Assembly (NCBI GenBank): GCA_004794785.1
Contig: SJOL01006393.1
Location: 384,323 to 448,322 of the forward strand
Direction: 5' to 3'
DNA: 64,000 nt
Origin: Opisthorchis felineus
Lineage: Eukaryota; Platyhelminthes; Trematoda; Opisthorchiida; Opisthorchiidae
The first letter of the stretch is position 1. Every line of letters starts with the position of its first letter. This document shows, piece by piece, positions 23,500 through 37,898 of this stretch. Under the pieces are notes generated by a model. It saw only the letters and a program-made list of their open reading frames with translations, had not been told where the DNA came from and did no database searches. The position numbers and the translations under genes were made by a program.

Positions 23500-24370
23500 A
23501 GGTCTGACAGCTGATTGTTGGACTCGTCCTTTTCCTTCTCTGAGTGTGACATTGTGCAGAGCATAGGCGCTGATACACATGGCAAACCTAATCTTCGACA
23601 GCTGGAGTCAGATTGTCATCATTCTCAATCTGGTACAGTAAGGCCGTTCCACCATGTTTTGATTCATGTGGTCTGCTGCTACGAATCCGACGTCATGATC
23701 ACCTCGATCTTCTTATGTTGTTCCACCTGGTAGAAGGTATAATCAGAGCCATCATGCAATGGCCTCCCTTGAAAACCGTCTGAGTCTCACTGAGTGCAGT
23801 GATGTCTACCTTGTAGCGTTTGAGTTCTTTGACGATAAGAGAATCTCGCTTTTAAACCTTGACACCATCCCTATTGAGGAAGATCCTCATTGGCACGGTT
23901 CCAAGTTGTAGAAAACCAGTCTTCCATCTCTTTACAGGGCGCATCGTTTTCAGCAAGTTACAGGCCATTGACTGTTGAGCTTGAAAACAAGGGTTGAATA
24001 CGGACGCCGCAACCCGGGCTCCCAACTCCAAGGTCTGATTCAGAAGTGTATGGGTCACTGACCTAGCCCAATAGCACAGGGATTAAGGTATGGACTTCTG
24101 GCTCCCTATGCCAATGTGTACAGCGGGTGCTTTCTGAGTATCGTCAGACTCTTGAATCTCAAAAGTATATCAACCGTGCCGAGTAATGCGCCAGTGGTCA
24201 TTGTCAACCTTTGGGAAATTAGAGTGTGCGGTTTTAGGGGCTGCCTTCTTCTAACCCGTCCTTCCTCGGGGGAAGCTGGCACCGCTGCTTCCGTACACAG
24301 AAGGGGCTGGTTGCCTTGCAGAAACACGTTACTGTTTTCACCCCTGTCACGGCCAATATTACCCACCAGA
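23500..24370 (-). mobile_element. Non-LTR retrotransposon 5' part: endonuclease remnant (minus strand)
   Basis: Minus-strand frames give MRIFLNRDGVKV, a stop, then KRDSLIVKELKRYKVDITAL and SETQ, which match the start of the apurinic-like endonuclease of RTE-class elements (an NVRTL-type start followed by a DI-ALSET block). Upstream is a longer frame (24106-24366) rich in Arg and Pro that fits a 5' leader. Stops and frameshifts run throughout. It may be the 5' end of the element whose 3' end is at 22620-23075. Confidence 0.6.
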
Positions 24371-25559
24371 GCACCTCGTCATATGATTTCTCGTAGTATG
24401 GGGATTCGCTTCTCTACAACGAACTGCTCCCCATGGGCTTTTCTGCAATAGCTGAACGTAAGGAGACTGAGTTTCGTTCACTGCATCCCATAGGAATGTT
24501 GCATCTTCGATAGATTTGGGTGCTTGTACAGATTAATTTCAGTGATGGTTTCAAGAATAGTACAATGTCGCGTGACGGCTTATCACATGAAAAAAGTTTA
24601 AGCCTCGGTAAACGGACCGGGTGAACACCCAGCATCAGTTGCCACAATCGCTGGAATAATCAGGAAACCGGAACATGTATCAGTCCATAAAGTGTAGCGA
24701 GACATAAATTGTCAATGGGTTCACTTAGTCCATCTATTGAGTAGTCCTCCATTGAGTACATTGCTGCTAAACCGATTAATGATGGGTATCCGAGCTCTCT
24801 TGCTTCCTCTCACCACTGGAACTCTCGGCTTGTGATGTTTTACTCTTTATTTTTGATCCATCGAGGATTTGGTTTTCCCGAGAAGACTGGGATGACTTTG
24901 CGTGACTTTTTACTCGAAGATATCTTTTATTCCGGTTGCAAAATCAGAGATGTTTCAAATACGCACCTGGGGGCATAGGTGAATCACCTACCGTTTCCAC
25001 ATCTGGTGAAAATCACGAGCCGCGTGTTTCGCCTCATATGTAACTTTTCCAGGACAGTAGGATAGCATCTATTATGCTACATCTATTCAATATTTTTGAA
25101 GATTCACAGCAGTTCGACCTAGCACAAACCACTTGTGGTGGTTAAATTCACGCTGTATGAATCATTCGACTCGCTCAATGATAAGCTAACTTGATTCAGA
25201 AAGTGACGGCTTAACAGATACTGCTGAAATCTAAACTTATCTCTGCCCCACTCAAAGCAGCGCTTGAAAGCTTCAAATTTGTACTGCAGTATCAACAACT
25301 CACATCCCCCAATTTCGTTTTCTGGTCTGGTGACCTCTGAAGACCGCTACCTGACAGTTGTCTGTTATTTGTCGACTCGCTAGTCGGGACCGTTTTGAGG
25401 TTGAACCTTTTGTTGTGAAATTTCAAGGACACTCTCCAAACATATCTTGTTTAGTATAGTTTGCTGTTGTACTGGCACTTCGTTAGATTAATTTTTCTGT
25501 GGTGATGTTAGGTTGGACGGTTGTGCGGGGACACTGCGCTCAACCATGAGAAGTGATAC
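24371..25559. other. Intron a-b: nothing firmly recognised
   Basis: One 77-codon minus frame (24414-24647) without motif. A sequence with paired GGTGA/TCACC elements near 24970-25020 could form a hairpin but I cannot assign it. Confidence 0.45.
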
Positions 25560-26260
25560 TTGGAAGCCTGGATACAGTACCTCGATGAGACAATTCAGAA
25601 CAATATCCGTCACATTACATCAGTTAACGCACGACTAGGTTTCCAACAACCGGCAACATTAGTTGGATTGATCAGTTTTGTGAACCGACTTCCGGATAAG
25701 TCGAAGTTCCGAACTTTTCTAAACAAAAACTCTCAAGACTATACTAACACGCAAGAACCCGAAATCGAAAACTTTTGGAACGAGTCCCATGTCGGTTATG
25801 TGATTATGTTGTGTTTTGAGCTAACATTCAACTCTATCTTATCTACGGCCTTAGCTTCATGTAGGTATTTGTTCTTACCTGTTAAAATTTCTATTCGCTA
25901 CTTCAAAAAGCCATACTCATGGCAGAAACACACTCCTTACGGATGCTTTCTTAGATTTAATGAATTTCAAGGTACCTTTAAAAAACCGTCAATACAAAGA
26001 AGGCGTCCGACGGCATCATTTTTTGTGATAAACAGAAGCCTATAAGCCAAGAGAAGCCTTTTTGTGAGAAGACTGAATCACGTGAACATTATGAGACCAA
26101 ATCATTTGTGCTTCACCGAGAGTTTTAATGTTGTTCACATCATCTGGAAGAAAGACAACCATGGCTTGAACCCTGGTATTAGGTGCGGCACCACGTTGTC
26201 ATTTAGAAATCCTCAACGAGCTGAATTTCACTGGCTTTCGGCGGTTTTGCAATGAAGTTT
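25560..26260 (+). mobile_element. Possible BEL/Pao-type gag remnant
   Basis: A 161-codon open frame with no ATG start begins EAWIQYLDETIQNNIRHI and continues with LISFVNRLPDKSKFRTFL. The spacing of a helical stretch before an RLP-type motif recalls the gag domain of BEL/Pao LTR elements. In a shifted frame just after it comes a Cys-rich stretch (IFCDKQKP ... FCEKTES) that could be a decayed zinc knuckle. This is weak: no protease, RT or LTR was found nearby. Confidence 0.25.
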
Positions 26261-27558
26261 ATTATTGTTTTGTTACCTGACATTAACAAAAATAAACTTT
26301 CATTGATTACATTTGATGTGTATCAAACTGGCAATTGAACAAACGTGTGAGTGTATGTGTAAAATACGTAAACCGAACGAAAAGTTGTGGCTACTGAATT
26401 GGCCTACTAACGAGAATTTACGTTCAGTTAGTAGATATAACTACCGCTGCACTACGCTGTTAGTTTCACTGTATTGCTTGATCTTCGCAATATTTTTGTA
26501 TCTCTATTTAATAAAGTGAACCGACAACCTCATTAAATAAACCTTTCAAACTTTTCAAATCTGAGGCGTGTTACTTGACTGGAAGCTCGATTTACTGGTT
26601 TAAACTGGCAAGTACGATTCCGATAAAGTTCCTGTTCTCATAGAGTGACAACTAACCAAATAGACTGAATAGCTCACATCCAGACACACAAGTCGGACAT
26701 AGTTTTGATCAACTTTCTTGATTAACTTTCGTGATTAACATTTTAAGGCGCACTGGCCAGCGAGGCTAGCAGCCACGCGAAAGCCAAAATGCTGGACTAT
26801 TCTTTGTATTCAGGCAACACAGCCAGTCCTGTGTACATGGAACGCTTTGTCCCTGATTTTTATAAACGCAGCTATTGCCCAGCCAGCATGTAGCCTGATA
26901 TAAGATCCGTATAGCTTATCACGAAAATTTTTCCAGTAATTAGGTGTGCTTTTGTGTTGGCTGGACAAAGCACCCATGTTGTGCTAAGCCACGTAATATT
27001 AGAGACCCGAACCGCGTCATTTTTGTCCACCAACTATCGACAAACAATTTCTGGCTCTTTTGTACGTATAAATACGACTAGTCTCCCTCAGCATACTTAT
27101 ATAACCACTCATAATCTGCGCACGAAAGCTCCAGGCCAAATGCTGATTTTTTTAATGCAGATTTCGTCAAGTAAGTGAAGCCTATCTGTATTGAGAAGCT
27201 CCTCAGCTTTTTAACCTAGATTGGTCGAGATCCCCACTAGGAATCCTTAACTTTCCCCACACTAACAACAAAATGCTGATTACTGTGGACACGCAGGTAA
27301 TTTGTTCACCAGACTACCACCGTGATGACGTCACAGCAGGAATAAGCGGATCAGACTATAAAAAGGATGTAGAAAGTGTGGCCTGGATATGAAAACCCAC
27401 CCCAGCCCCGACTATTTTTATAGATCTGGTTGTGTTCCTGTTTTTACCTTGTAGAGTAATCAGCTATATAGTACCATCAGTATAATATTTTCTGAATGAT
27501 CTATGTGGTGGTGAACGTGTAAATTCTAGAAATTTAGAACAATAGAATAAATTAAAAT
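26261..27558. other. Intron a-b: nothing recognised
   Basis: AT-rich, short frames only. Confidence 0.5.
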
Positions 27559-27861
27559 GTGCTACTGCATATCAACGCTACGCCTAACATCCAGAGCTTA
27601 AAGCTGACAGTCAAACTGGAACGGCCATTGGTGTGCGGTGAATGGAACAAGTCGGGATTGAAAGAATTGAAAAGGATTAAACAGAATTTGTCCGTTGATC
27701 AAAACCTTCCACAAAAGGCTAGTTTTGCTGATGCTGTTCGCTCGACATTGATTAGGCATCAGGGTTTCAAGAAGTGTGAATATGTCGAGGTTGATTGTTT
27801 CGGCCATTGGTTTAAGACCCGCAGTTCAACGACGGCCAAAAGCTTCATTAGCCGAACCTGA
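27559..27861 (+). other. Unrecognised 100-codon open frame
   Basis: The frame starts at a non-ATG codon, is Lys-rich (ELKRIKQNLSVDQNLPQKAS) and ends SFISRT. It is one of the more protein-like frames in the intron, but no family is recognised, and no splice sites or repeat context support it. It could be a decayed transposon fragment or chance. Confidence 0.15.
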
Positions 27862-30800
27862 GTAACCACTTTTCAGCGTAACCTGGTGAGTCTAAATGAG
27901 CGGAATTCAAGCATACACTTGCAAACTACACAAATTTGTTCCATAGATTGGTTATCGTTTTTGCACATGGAAACATGTGGGAACATTTTAATATCATGAG
28001 GGATGTAGTCGAAATTTGGGTCATACTAGCAGGAGGACACTTTTTTGAAAGGATTACTGGCGACTTGATGCTTGCTTTTTCACCTTCAAACCTTCAGTAA
28101 TTTGCAGAATACTGTTAATAATCCACGTGTTCTAGCGAACAGTGTTGTTTTTTAGCTTTCACAAAACAGCACGCATGATCTAAATTCCGAAAACTTGGTC
28201 TATTTTGCCTGTTCAGAACAACTCACGGATAGAATCCCTCCCTTATTTTCCTTAGGTTATGCAACCGTCAGCTCTTTACCTTTTAAAATGCTAATTTTTA
28301 TTCACTTAACCCGGAGCGCTCGGACAGTGTGACCACCTGACACAGCGCGTGGTTGGTTTTATCCTCCATCACCGCGGTGCTATCAATTCGCCTTTCCCAG
28401 AACGACTGCGTACCCTCTAAACGTTACTGCCTACATGTCGAAGTAGTCCATTTAACTGCATTTAGCAGGCTAATATTATCATGTGTATAAATACCGTAGC
28501 TTTTTAGAGAGTTTTGTTTGGAAAGGCCGCATTGTTCGTTGAGCTGGCTAGCTGATGTATACACTTCTTCCAATTTGTTCCCACTTTCTGAATCTTCGTG
28601 TTGCCTACACGTAAATCTACATGAGCCCTGTAGGAGTGGAGAATAGGCCACACCTTTTGTTCCCAACTGCTTGTTCGTTGCTCTTTAGGCTGAATTGGAT
28701 GACACCCTTATTTGACTACTTTGGCACCAACATTCCGTCATCCGGTTTGCTTCGAACACTCATTCTAAGAGATGCTGGTTCAACTTACACTGTAAGCATC
28801 TACCTTTTTGGGTTCACATTTAAGTCCCGATCCTTTGGGCACGATGACGTTACTTTTATCTCTCAGCATCTTCTAAACTTGACTGTAACCGCCGACTTTA
28901 CCTGCCGACTGTGCCGGGATACTGATACCTATTGCTAAACTCGAATTTTTATGTCTAAGCTGCGTAATGTTATCACTAATAGTGACGAGCAAGCGGTTAA
29001 ATGAGACCGCAGAGCTCTTTCAGTTAAAGAGCATTTCTCGAGCAACCAGTAGTGGGGATGATGACAATTTAACATGCAAGATTGTGCAGCCGTTAGAGTA
29101 GTTCATCAAACTTATGGGATCAACAGGTTTACAGCAGCTTATTTTCTGCAATCCAGTAACTGTTCACCTACATCTTTGCTTACTCATTTATCCTGTACTT
29201 GTGCGTCCCAATTCCAGTGATAGACGACGGTCACTCAACCCAATGAGTGTCATGCCAGCTTCATTAGGCAGTGACTGTTAATGGCCAAAAGGTCAACAGT
29301 AATAGGATCTCTATTTTAGGGGGAAAACTGACAAAGCTATCCCCGCTGACCAAGCTCAGCTCATTCAAAAAAATTTAGCAAGGAACTTAGTGGTCACCCA
29401 TTAGAATTAGTGGTGCAATCAGTTCCCCCTAACTGTCGGTGTAACTCTTACCCAAAATAATTGACATAAAACTCTAAACCGAAGCCCAGCAGTCACCTAC
29501 TCTGTTGGTAGTAAGACATTTTTCTGGTTCATTCTCTGGCTACCAACTTCAGCCATAATTGTAACCTAGTTACTTGGCCTGATGGTGGTTGTTGTAGGCC
29601 CAGCAATAAATCCGTCAACTTTTACCGAATTTTTCTCAAAAGATTTTTGATTTCTTATAGACTGTTTTCAAACACTTGTTCCTGAAGCTTTTCATTTTGC
29701 AAACCAGAAATATTCGCTTATTCGGGAGTAGCTTTCTAAACTGGCGTCATCACAGTCAGGAGACCCTTTATACGACGTTCGTTGTTTGAGGTTTGATTAC
29801 AAAAGGAAATGCGAATCGATCCGTTGGTACATGAATAACTTTGATGACGCGGATTATCCATGCCTGCTACCCAAAATCTTTGACGTCGCTTCCAGTGGAG
29901 CTCGGCTTACTTTCAAGTGAACCTCAACTTTTTTAACCAGGCATCGATCACACTACCCTGATTAGTGATGGAGTGTTTGCAACTAAATTGTTCAGCTCTC
30001 CCCCAGGGGACGAAAAATCATCAATTCTTGCAAACTGAGTGACCAAGATTTTCCTCACAGTGGTGCGTGACATTGACCGTTTTCTGTGACCAAAGTAGAG
30101 CTAAACGGAAAACAAGATACCGCGGCTGAAACATGGAAAATGCTCGTCTAATTGCGCGAAAGTCTTGACAGTCCCGTTGTTACACTTCTTAAAAGGCTAT
30201 ACTTTGCTTTTTAGCTTAACGGTAGAGATGTGCTTAAATACAACGCATCGACGGAAGGTAAGGGTTGTTGTTTGTCAGCTAATCCGAAGCTGATAGCGGA
30301 AATGCGGCTTACCTCTAAGAACCGAGTGGAGTGAGACTGGCCTATTACTTGGAAAGCCATTCAATGTGCATAAAATTGTTCATTTAGTAACATGGTACAG
30401 TAATTTTTATGGCGCAGACAAAGACCAAATTTCACGTGGCCTGGATCAAAGTGACTTCGTTATAATTTCAGTTGTATTAGTCTGATTTCCCGCAGAATGA
30501 TACCTGAATTGTTGCAACCTATTTAACTGCCGTAGTGTAAGACTGATAAACGATCCCTCCGGTACTTTCACGTCATACAGGATACTTTCTGCCCCATGTG
30601 TACATGTGCTGTTTTTTTCTGGTACTCTTTCTTCCTTCGCATACTTTTAAAATATCACAATGCTTTTTTGGTATGGGTTGGATTCTGAATGTTGGATGCT
30701 CCCCAGCTATCACGAGTGGTCTTCTGTAGTTGACCTACTACCAGAGACCTATGTTTCTCGTGCAACACGTAATTTCTAGGGAAGAAAGGGGGACAAAAGC

Positions 30801-33800
30801 TGACAGAAAAGAAGGTAGAAGATGACCTTCTGAAGAGCAAAACACCACTTATGAAATTCCTTGTCCAGAACTACCGGACTGATAAGTTTATCCAATTTCA
30901 CTGTGTGATACTTCATTACTTAACTCAAGTATGTCGGTCCTGATTTATCACTAGCTGCCAAAAACAAATGCGAAGCTTGTATTTAATCATCTATTACTAA
31001 GCATCGGCCTGATAGTAGTTCGGCGAGCAATCCTAGCTCCATGTCAAGTTTGTACCTAACCGTGTTTGATCGCATCTCCATTAGACCCCATAAAATTACG
31101 CCTTGTCTGATATGCAATTAGAGCAGAGTATCTAATACTTCCGTAGAAATAAACTAGGCAGTATCAGCTACTCCCCACACCGCGCAGTTTCTCCTTTAGG
31201 GATTATTTATGACCTACCAAATGCTCGCCCCTGCTTATCCGATGATGTGATCCTTGGCTTTACAAAAAAATTCAGATGTGTCCTGCTAAAGGGACTTTCG
31301 ATAAAAATGAGGAGTTCTGAGTGTCGCTCCTTCTCCGCTTTTGATGCTGTTCCTGAATTATAATTCTTAATTCATCTGCCGACCACCCTTCCACTCTGAC
31401 TTCTTCTCTGATACGACAAAACAGCTGCAAATTTGAGCCTACTCCATAGCATGCTCACCCACCCGAAATTCGACCGCTGCTCTGACGAGACAGAGTTCGT
31501 CTGTCTCTTCAGAGTCCTCGCTGCCAGTTCACGTTCACAACGGGTGAATTGTGTAGGCTTATTTTTCTCGTGAACCAATACAGTGATGGATGGAACGAAT
31601 TGAAGATCGGTGACTGTCATGCATAACGCAAGAGTCGTCAATGATCCATCTGAAACTATTGCCTACGGAAGTAGGTAGAACATCTTTTAGTTTAAGAAAC
31701 ATGAAACCGGATTGTGTCAATGACCTCATAGTTGCAGAAATGTTCGTGATAATCGTTGACCGTTTGTGAGTACAGGCTGCATTCTAAAGCAGTGTCCCAA
31801 GTACCTTGAATGTTTTCGTTTGAGTCCTGTAAACGGCTAGCTGTATGTCTGTTTTATTGATTTTCCCCTGAAAATCGATCACATATGTGGCAACATTGTA
31901 CAGAAGTCATTTGTTTGCATCTGTTACATCTAAACTAGCGGAGCAACGATGATGATGAGAAGTTCTCAAGATTTTGTTTGCAAACAATGTAAACCATCAA
32001 TAGGCCTGACTCACTAACTACTGAGTTGACTGTCTTGTGATCAGTTGCTCTATTTGCCCATCAAACGGATTTCAATAGCCCACTCCCATTCCCTCGATTG
32101 TGGCAAACGAAATACAGTAAACGCACCATTAATTAAAAAGAAATTGTTTCCCATCATCGCTTGAACGTGCACTTATGAATACTTGACACTGCTGTGGATT
32201 ATTCAGCCCCACTTCTCGATAGATCGCTATTTTGCAATAAAAAGTATATAGTGCCTGTTTTAACGTTCCCATCCACTACATCCAACTTTTCATGTTGCCA
32301 GAGTAACACCGAGTTGATTACAATATGTTGCGACTGCATACCTACTTAGTTTTCACAGGTGGACGGAAACGTCATATAGGATTTTCGGCATTTTTGACGT
32401 ACACCGACATTCTGTCTTCACCTGAGCCGATGAAATGACTTTATCTTTAAAATGCAACTTTGGAATTTTTCTCTAAAAAGAGTTTGAGCATACTTCCACC
32501 ACCGATTGTGTATGTTACAGAATGGTATACGAATTTTCGTCGGGTGTTTAGATATGCGTAGGTGAGCAAGTGAAGAATGTGAAGACTGTGATAACTCTTA
32601 CTGAATGTGGCATAATATTTAAATTTAAATCTCCCCGGTGGGTCGCAGGTTCTGTCCCAGTAAGTGAATTGATTCTCGCCTTTCGGATATACTACTAAAG
32701 ACAAGTATATGAACCGAAAAATCCCGTGGGGAAAAGTAGTTGAACCTGATTTCCGGCTGTGTCCGGATTTTATGTTATGCGTAATGTTTTAGTCGAACAA
32801 AAATGGCAGTAGAACCATCTGTTCCACTTAACGACCATGCGTTCCAATGACAGAAGTTCAAGGAACGAATGAACATGTGACCATACACATCCCATCCGGC
32901 CCACCCGCGGTGCAGCAGAATTCAAAATTCTCACCAAACTACTAACCATACACTATTCTGTTTGTATTGTCTGTTCTGAAGAGCTATGTGTGCATGAAAA
33001 TCATGCTGCTTGTGTCACTCCTAATCACACAATTGTGAAATATCTAAATTATCACACAGGGCAGTTGCAAACCATGTTAAAATGCAGCAGCAGGATTCTC
33101 TGCAGATCTTAAACAGGCAAACTTAAATATAGACGAAGCTGGCATCCACAGCTGTGAGTATGCAGCGTAAAGGGGACAATATCTTCATACTGACCGATAT
33201 TTGAAGTAAAATCACCCCATCTATCGTAAAATGGCGTCTACCGGTTGATTTTGCCCCCATCAATGAGTACTAAAACTTAAGCTAACCAATGTTGCCTACA
33301 AATCCTCATTGTAATGAGGGTATTCACCTTCCTCTCTGCCCACACCTAGTGCTGCGTGGAGGAAACCCACTTCATTCCTGATATTTTCAAAGTAAAAAAT
33401 GTTAGGATATCTGAACATCAAACATAGGCAGATATTCATCAAGATAAGATAACTTTTATGAAGTTTTCGAGAACAGCTTTTTCCGTTTCATAGGGTCGTA
33501 AATGAAACATCATTACCCAGGGACTTAATTCATTTGTTCGACGATACATTGTCTACTTGCAAACGCTGTTTAACTACAGGTTAGAAAACATTATCGCATA
33601 TTGAAAACCCTATAAAATGCGCCTCTATAAATTGACTGAACCTCGACAGTGACCACAGTTTTCAATTGGATCAAATATTGCTTATGATTTTTAATTATTA
33701 ATTATCGAGAATCGTTGAAGCAACAACGAGCCCAGATATATCACTATTTTCTCTTACGCAACTGGTCGTTCTGTCCCTCTCGTATTTACATTTACCTACA

Positions 33801-34524
33801 CATTTACGACGCCACCGGTATCGTCCACACACGTTGTGAGACATTTTTCATTCGTGCGTCAGTATATCGTCTAAACACGCTGAATAATGTGAACGCCTGA
33901 CGTCATTTGAAGAACGAAAAATTTCAGACGTTGGAAAATTCCATATTAGATGCTAGGAACTTTGAAGATACGATTATATGCTCTACCGACTACGAGTTTT
34001 GTGGATATATAATGGCAATCCGTAATAATCCATAGACACAGATTTATTCCCAACTATAATTTCTCAATGCTTATTTAAGTTTCTTGTTTTGCGGAACAGG
34101 ACCTATATCCTTTCGTCAAAAAGAGGAAGCGCAAAAACGATCCAGATGACACCATGTTGGAAGGATTTAGCAAATACATGTTGGGTTTTGCTACTTGGCA
34201 AATTTCGATATTGAGACAGACACTCAGTCGCCACGGGTATATCAGTTGCTAGGTTTATCCAGCTCTAATTCAGACGGACGACAAATTGGTGTATAGGAAG
34301 TTTCCTAGGAGGACGCTCTAAATTTAGCTAAACGTTTGCCTATCACAGACGAGGTATTGCAAAACTAAATCGAGAGCTGTGTAGATAGGACAAGTGACGG
34401 CTTGAAAATACTGTTAAATCCTGGTCGCTTTGTTTTCGACTGCTATATTCACTCATGAAATTAAGGCCTTCCAAGCAGGGGTCTGATGTATCCGGCCGGA
34501 ATGTGTATTGTCGGATTTGAATGA
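27862..34524. other. Intron a-b: long stretch with nothing recognised
   Basis: About 6.7 kb. Frames at 28424-28666, 28621-28938 and 31372-31641 have no motif. No repeat family seen by eye. Confidence 0.5.
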
Positions 34525-34803
34525 GAAGAGTCGGCCGAATTCGAATGTCCACTGAGTATATTTTGGTCAAAGAACTTTATCAATACCTTTTATCCTGGAT
34601 TACCCCGTCAAATTCTGCAAGGAGCTACGGCACACTCAGGACACACTACATTTTATGGCCCATGCCGTACACAACAGCGGCATGAAATCAAGTCGCTCCT
34701 TACCAGAAGCCGCCGTAAACGCTTTTTCGGCCTATCCAAATCCACTATGTTTAATCGAGTAACACCACGAAATAAACACAGCCTTGAAGAGAACCGATAT
34801 TGA
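34525..34803 (+). other. Unassigned 92-codon open frame with a basic segment
   Basis: The frame is open from just after a TGA to a TGA at 34801. It includes TRSRRKRFFGLSKSTMFNR, a basic stretch, and a possible weak donor (CGA|GTAACA, about 34758). It is on the RasGAP strand inside its intron, so it could be an alternative exon, but exons a and b already join in phase without it. Confidence 0.15.
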
Positions 34804-37800
34804 ATTTGCTTTGTCAAGCGGTTTATTGACCAAGGTATCGAGACCGTACAGGCAATGGATCTTGCGAAAATCACCTCACACAAAAGGGGATATATGGAAC
34901 CATTAGTAGAGTGGTAAGCACGACTAGAATTATAGAGACTTTCCAGCTAGTCGTCACTACACACTCTGTTTTTCTATAACTCACCCTCCAGTTGACAGTA
35001 CTATGTAATATAAGCATAAAGCCAAACGTAATTACTGTGAGGATGACCACTTAGGATAAAATTATACGGGACAGAATCGGTGAACAGAAGCTAAGTATAC
35101 GAAAACCACCAACACAAGTTGATAAATACCAGAAGATGGCAGGTTGTGCGCTAGACATTGGACACTGAAGGGTTCGAAAAATGTAGAATTTTTGTACTGG
35201 GATGGAGGTTCACACAATATCAGCTGCTAGAAAACTGGTGAAAATCGCCAAACTTTTCAGAAATCGGTGTGTTTAGTTCTGTGAAGTAATCCAGTTTGTT
35301 TCGACCTGGTTGGGTCTCATCATGTGGATCTGTGGTATCAGTCGCGTATCCCTTTAGTAAACAGTTTTCGAAATTTGCAACGGAATTTAGCTACTTGAGA
35401 ACAGTTAAGTGTTATTACTAAATTCTCCACAGTCACCCTGTGGGGCCTAATAATTACGATTGCTATGTGAGTTAGACTCGAAAGCGTTATGTTGGTCATT
35501 TTGGTGAAGTTGGAAAATCCAATATGATTAAAATAGATATTGTAGAGCAGAATTGTGGTTTTGGGCCGACCTAGTTGATAAGTGACGACGCGGAGTTAAC
35601 TTTAAAAAGGAGAATTCCACACATGAAATATGGATCTAAATTACAAAGTCAAAAGCAGTTAAAATGCACGTAATCTTACCAGTATCCTGATTCTATTGTC
35701 ACAACACTTACTAATTCACATAGACTAACGAGCCGAGGTGAATAGCCACCCAAACTGGGCGCATACTTCCACAAACCTGATTTAAACTGGCCTTCACCCC
35801 CCTCTAAAGCATCAGTAGTAGGCTTCAGAGGCCCACAGCAACCAACGGAAAATTCCGATTTAGCCCGTTGTTTGAAAGACATATCAGTGTTTGGTCCTCC
35901 GTCCACCTTATAGGTTCTTTCAACCTGGTTACTTACCCTCTAAGCCTGAGAGAGTTTTTCACCAACAGCGAAATGTTAACCGGTAATAAATCCGGCGACA
36001 GTTTCTCAAATCCGTCTGAAACGATTATTCGTCATTTCTGGTGACACGCACACAGTGCGCTACTCACATTCGCACCACTCTCACTTGAACGGTCCTCCTT
36101 TCCTGACACACTTGTTCTGGTGAGTTCACATCAAACGGGAAGAAGCACTGGACTCGTGTTTTGCTCTTATTAGAACTCATTAGCAGTGCATATCCGGCCG
36201 TGCCGCAGTTTTAACTCCGGACGATTCGCATGCGAGACGAGCGTGTTATTCCACCGACACATGCTGCACTTACATGATTTATGACTTCTGCACAGGCGAA
36301 CATGTTCACGCTTGATCCTTGTGACTCGAAGGTTCGACCGACAATCCAGGAGCTGTCCTGGTTGCGTCGAACGACTGACGTGCCTGTGAGAATCTTCCAG
36401 TCACATGCTTGAAACTTGCTGGACAAAGCTTTGGTGAGTTGATGGAGTCGCGGTATTTACAGACTCACCAGAATAACTGCGCCAGGGCAGAAGTTGGACT
36501 GTCCAGATGTGGGCGGTGTGAACGTGAGTTCTAGAAGTCCCGAAACCACCTATAACCAATCTCGCAAGTGTTTTTAACGTTGACTGTCGCTCGACAAAAG
36601 TGCCTACTGCTGCGATTCTATCCGGATGTCGGATGAAATTCAAGATTGTAGTTCACTTGCTCTTCACTTTTTCCCTCACAAGTAAATATGACATTGAACG
36701 GACGTACTTGAAAGGATTTCCGAACTTCATTTTTACCCCTGATTGAACCGCGCGTTTTGAATAAAATCCACCGAAGCAGTTTCACCGCTTACCGCGGAGC
36801 TGCGTGGAACGTATTGCAGAGATCTAAGAAATGATTGGTACATCGATCTTCACCGAACGTAGCTATTTCACCGCTGCGTGTGACTTGTCCCTGACTACAA
36901 ATTTTAAGCTAGGCAGGGTGAACTATTTTCAACAGTAGCTGAAGATATGGTCGTTTCCAAATGAATGCGGAAACACTCCATAGTTGTCCACCCAGCAGAT
37001 CAACACATACCACTATGATATCTCCCTCAGTGAGCAGGTTGAGATACCAGAGGATGGACCTATACAACAATACTATATTCACACATGTTTGGTGTATAGT
37101 ATCAGCATCGCGGGCTGCTAGCTACGACCGACTACCACCTTGTCACACATAATCAGATCTGCTGATAGCCGATTTTAGTTGCCACCTTAGCCACCTTAGT
37201 TGACATCGTCTTCAACAAATGCCTTGCTGTTCTGTGAAACAATCATTATGTCAACAAGATATCATCCTCGGGAACGGCCCAGTTAGCAGAAGTGAATAAA
37301 CCAGCGGTTATATAAGACCTGACCATCTGAATTTCTAGTGATGAGTGTTTGTCACATTCATTGACTCCGCTTTTGTTTTGTCACAGCGAACCACAATCTT
37401 AGCAATACTAGCTGGAACCACAAAATACAGGTTCTCTGGGTCATGTGCAGCATATATACATGCTAGGAGTCTTACCAACCGCATGTCAATGGGGAAAACC
37501 GCCGAGGAATGTGATGACAGAGCAGGTTGAATTGATGTAACTATTTTGTCAAAGTGAATAGATAAATTTGTTGATTCATAGTATATGAATTATGGTTATG
37601 ATTATGATTCCCTTCCTAGCTTAGTAGATCATAACCGCTATGACGTCGGTTTTGTACTGCAATTTCGACGAAAATGAACACTTAAGTGATGAATACTCTA
37701 GCGCTGATAACATGTTCGATAAAGTGTTATTTTCTCTCACATTTCCCAATAGAGTCAACGCGTTTTTGTTACTTTAATCTGGCTAATCCATATTGAACTA

Positions 37801-37898
37801 CGGCCAGGCACAGCCAATCAGTCTAGACAGCCTTGTTAACGGTGATGTTTCCAGTTTTACCTTAAACATCTAAACATATTTGGTTTTTTTTATTCCAG
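34804..37898. other. End of intron a-b
   Basis: No recognised element. It ends in a strong polypyrimidine tract and TATTCCAG acceptor for exon b. Confidence 0.6.

Noticed and set aside
24960..25035. Minus-strand GAGGCGAAACACGCGG as a further hammerhead
   Set aside because: It has a GAAA but no CTGATGA block or helix II.
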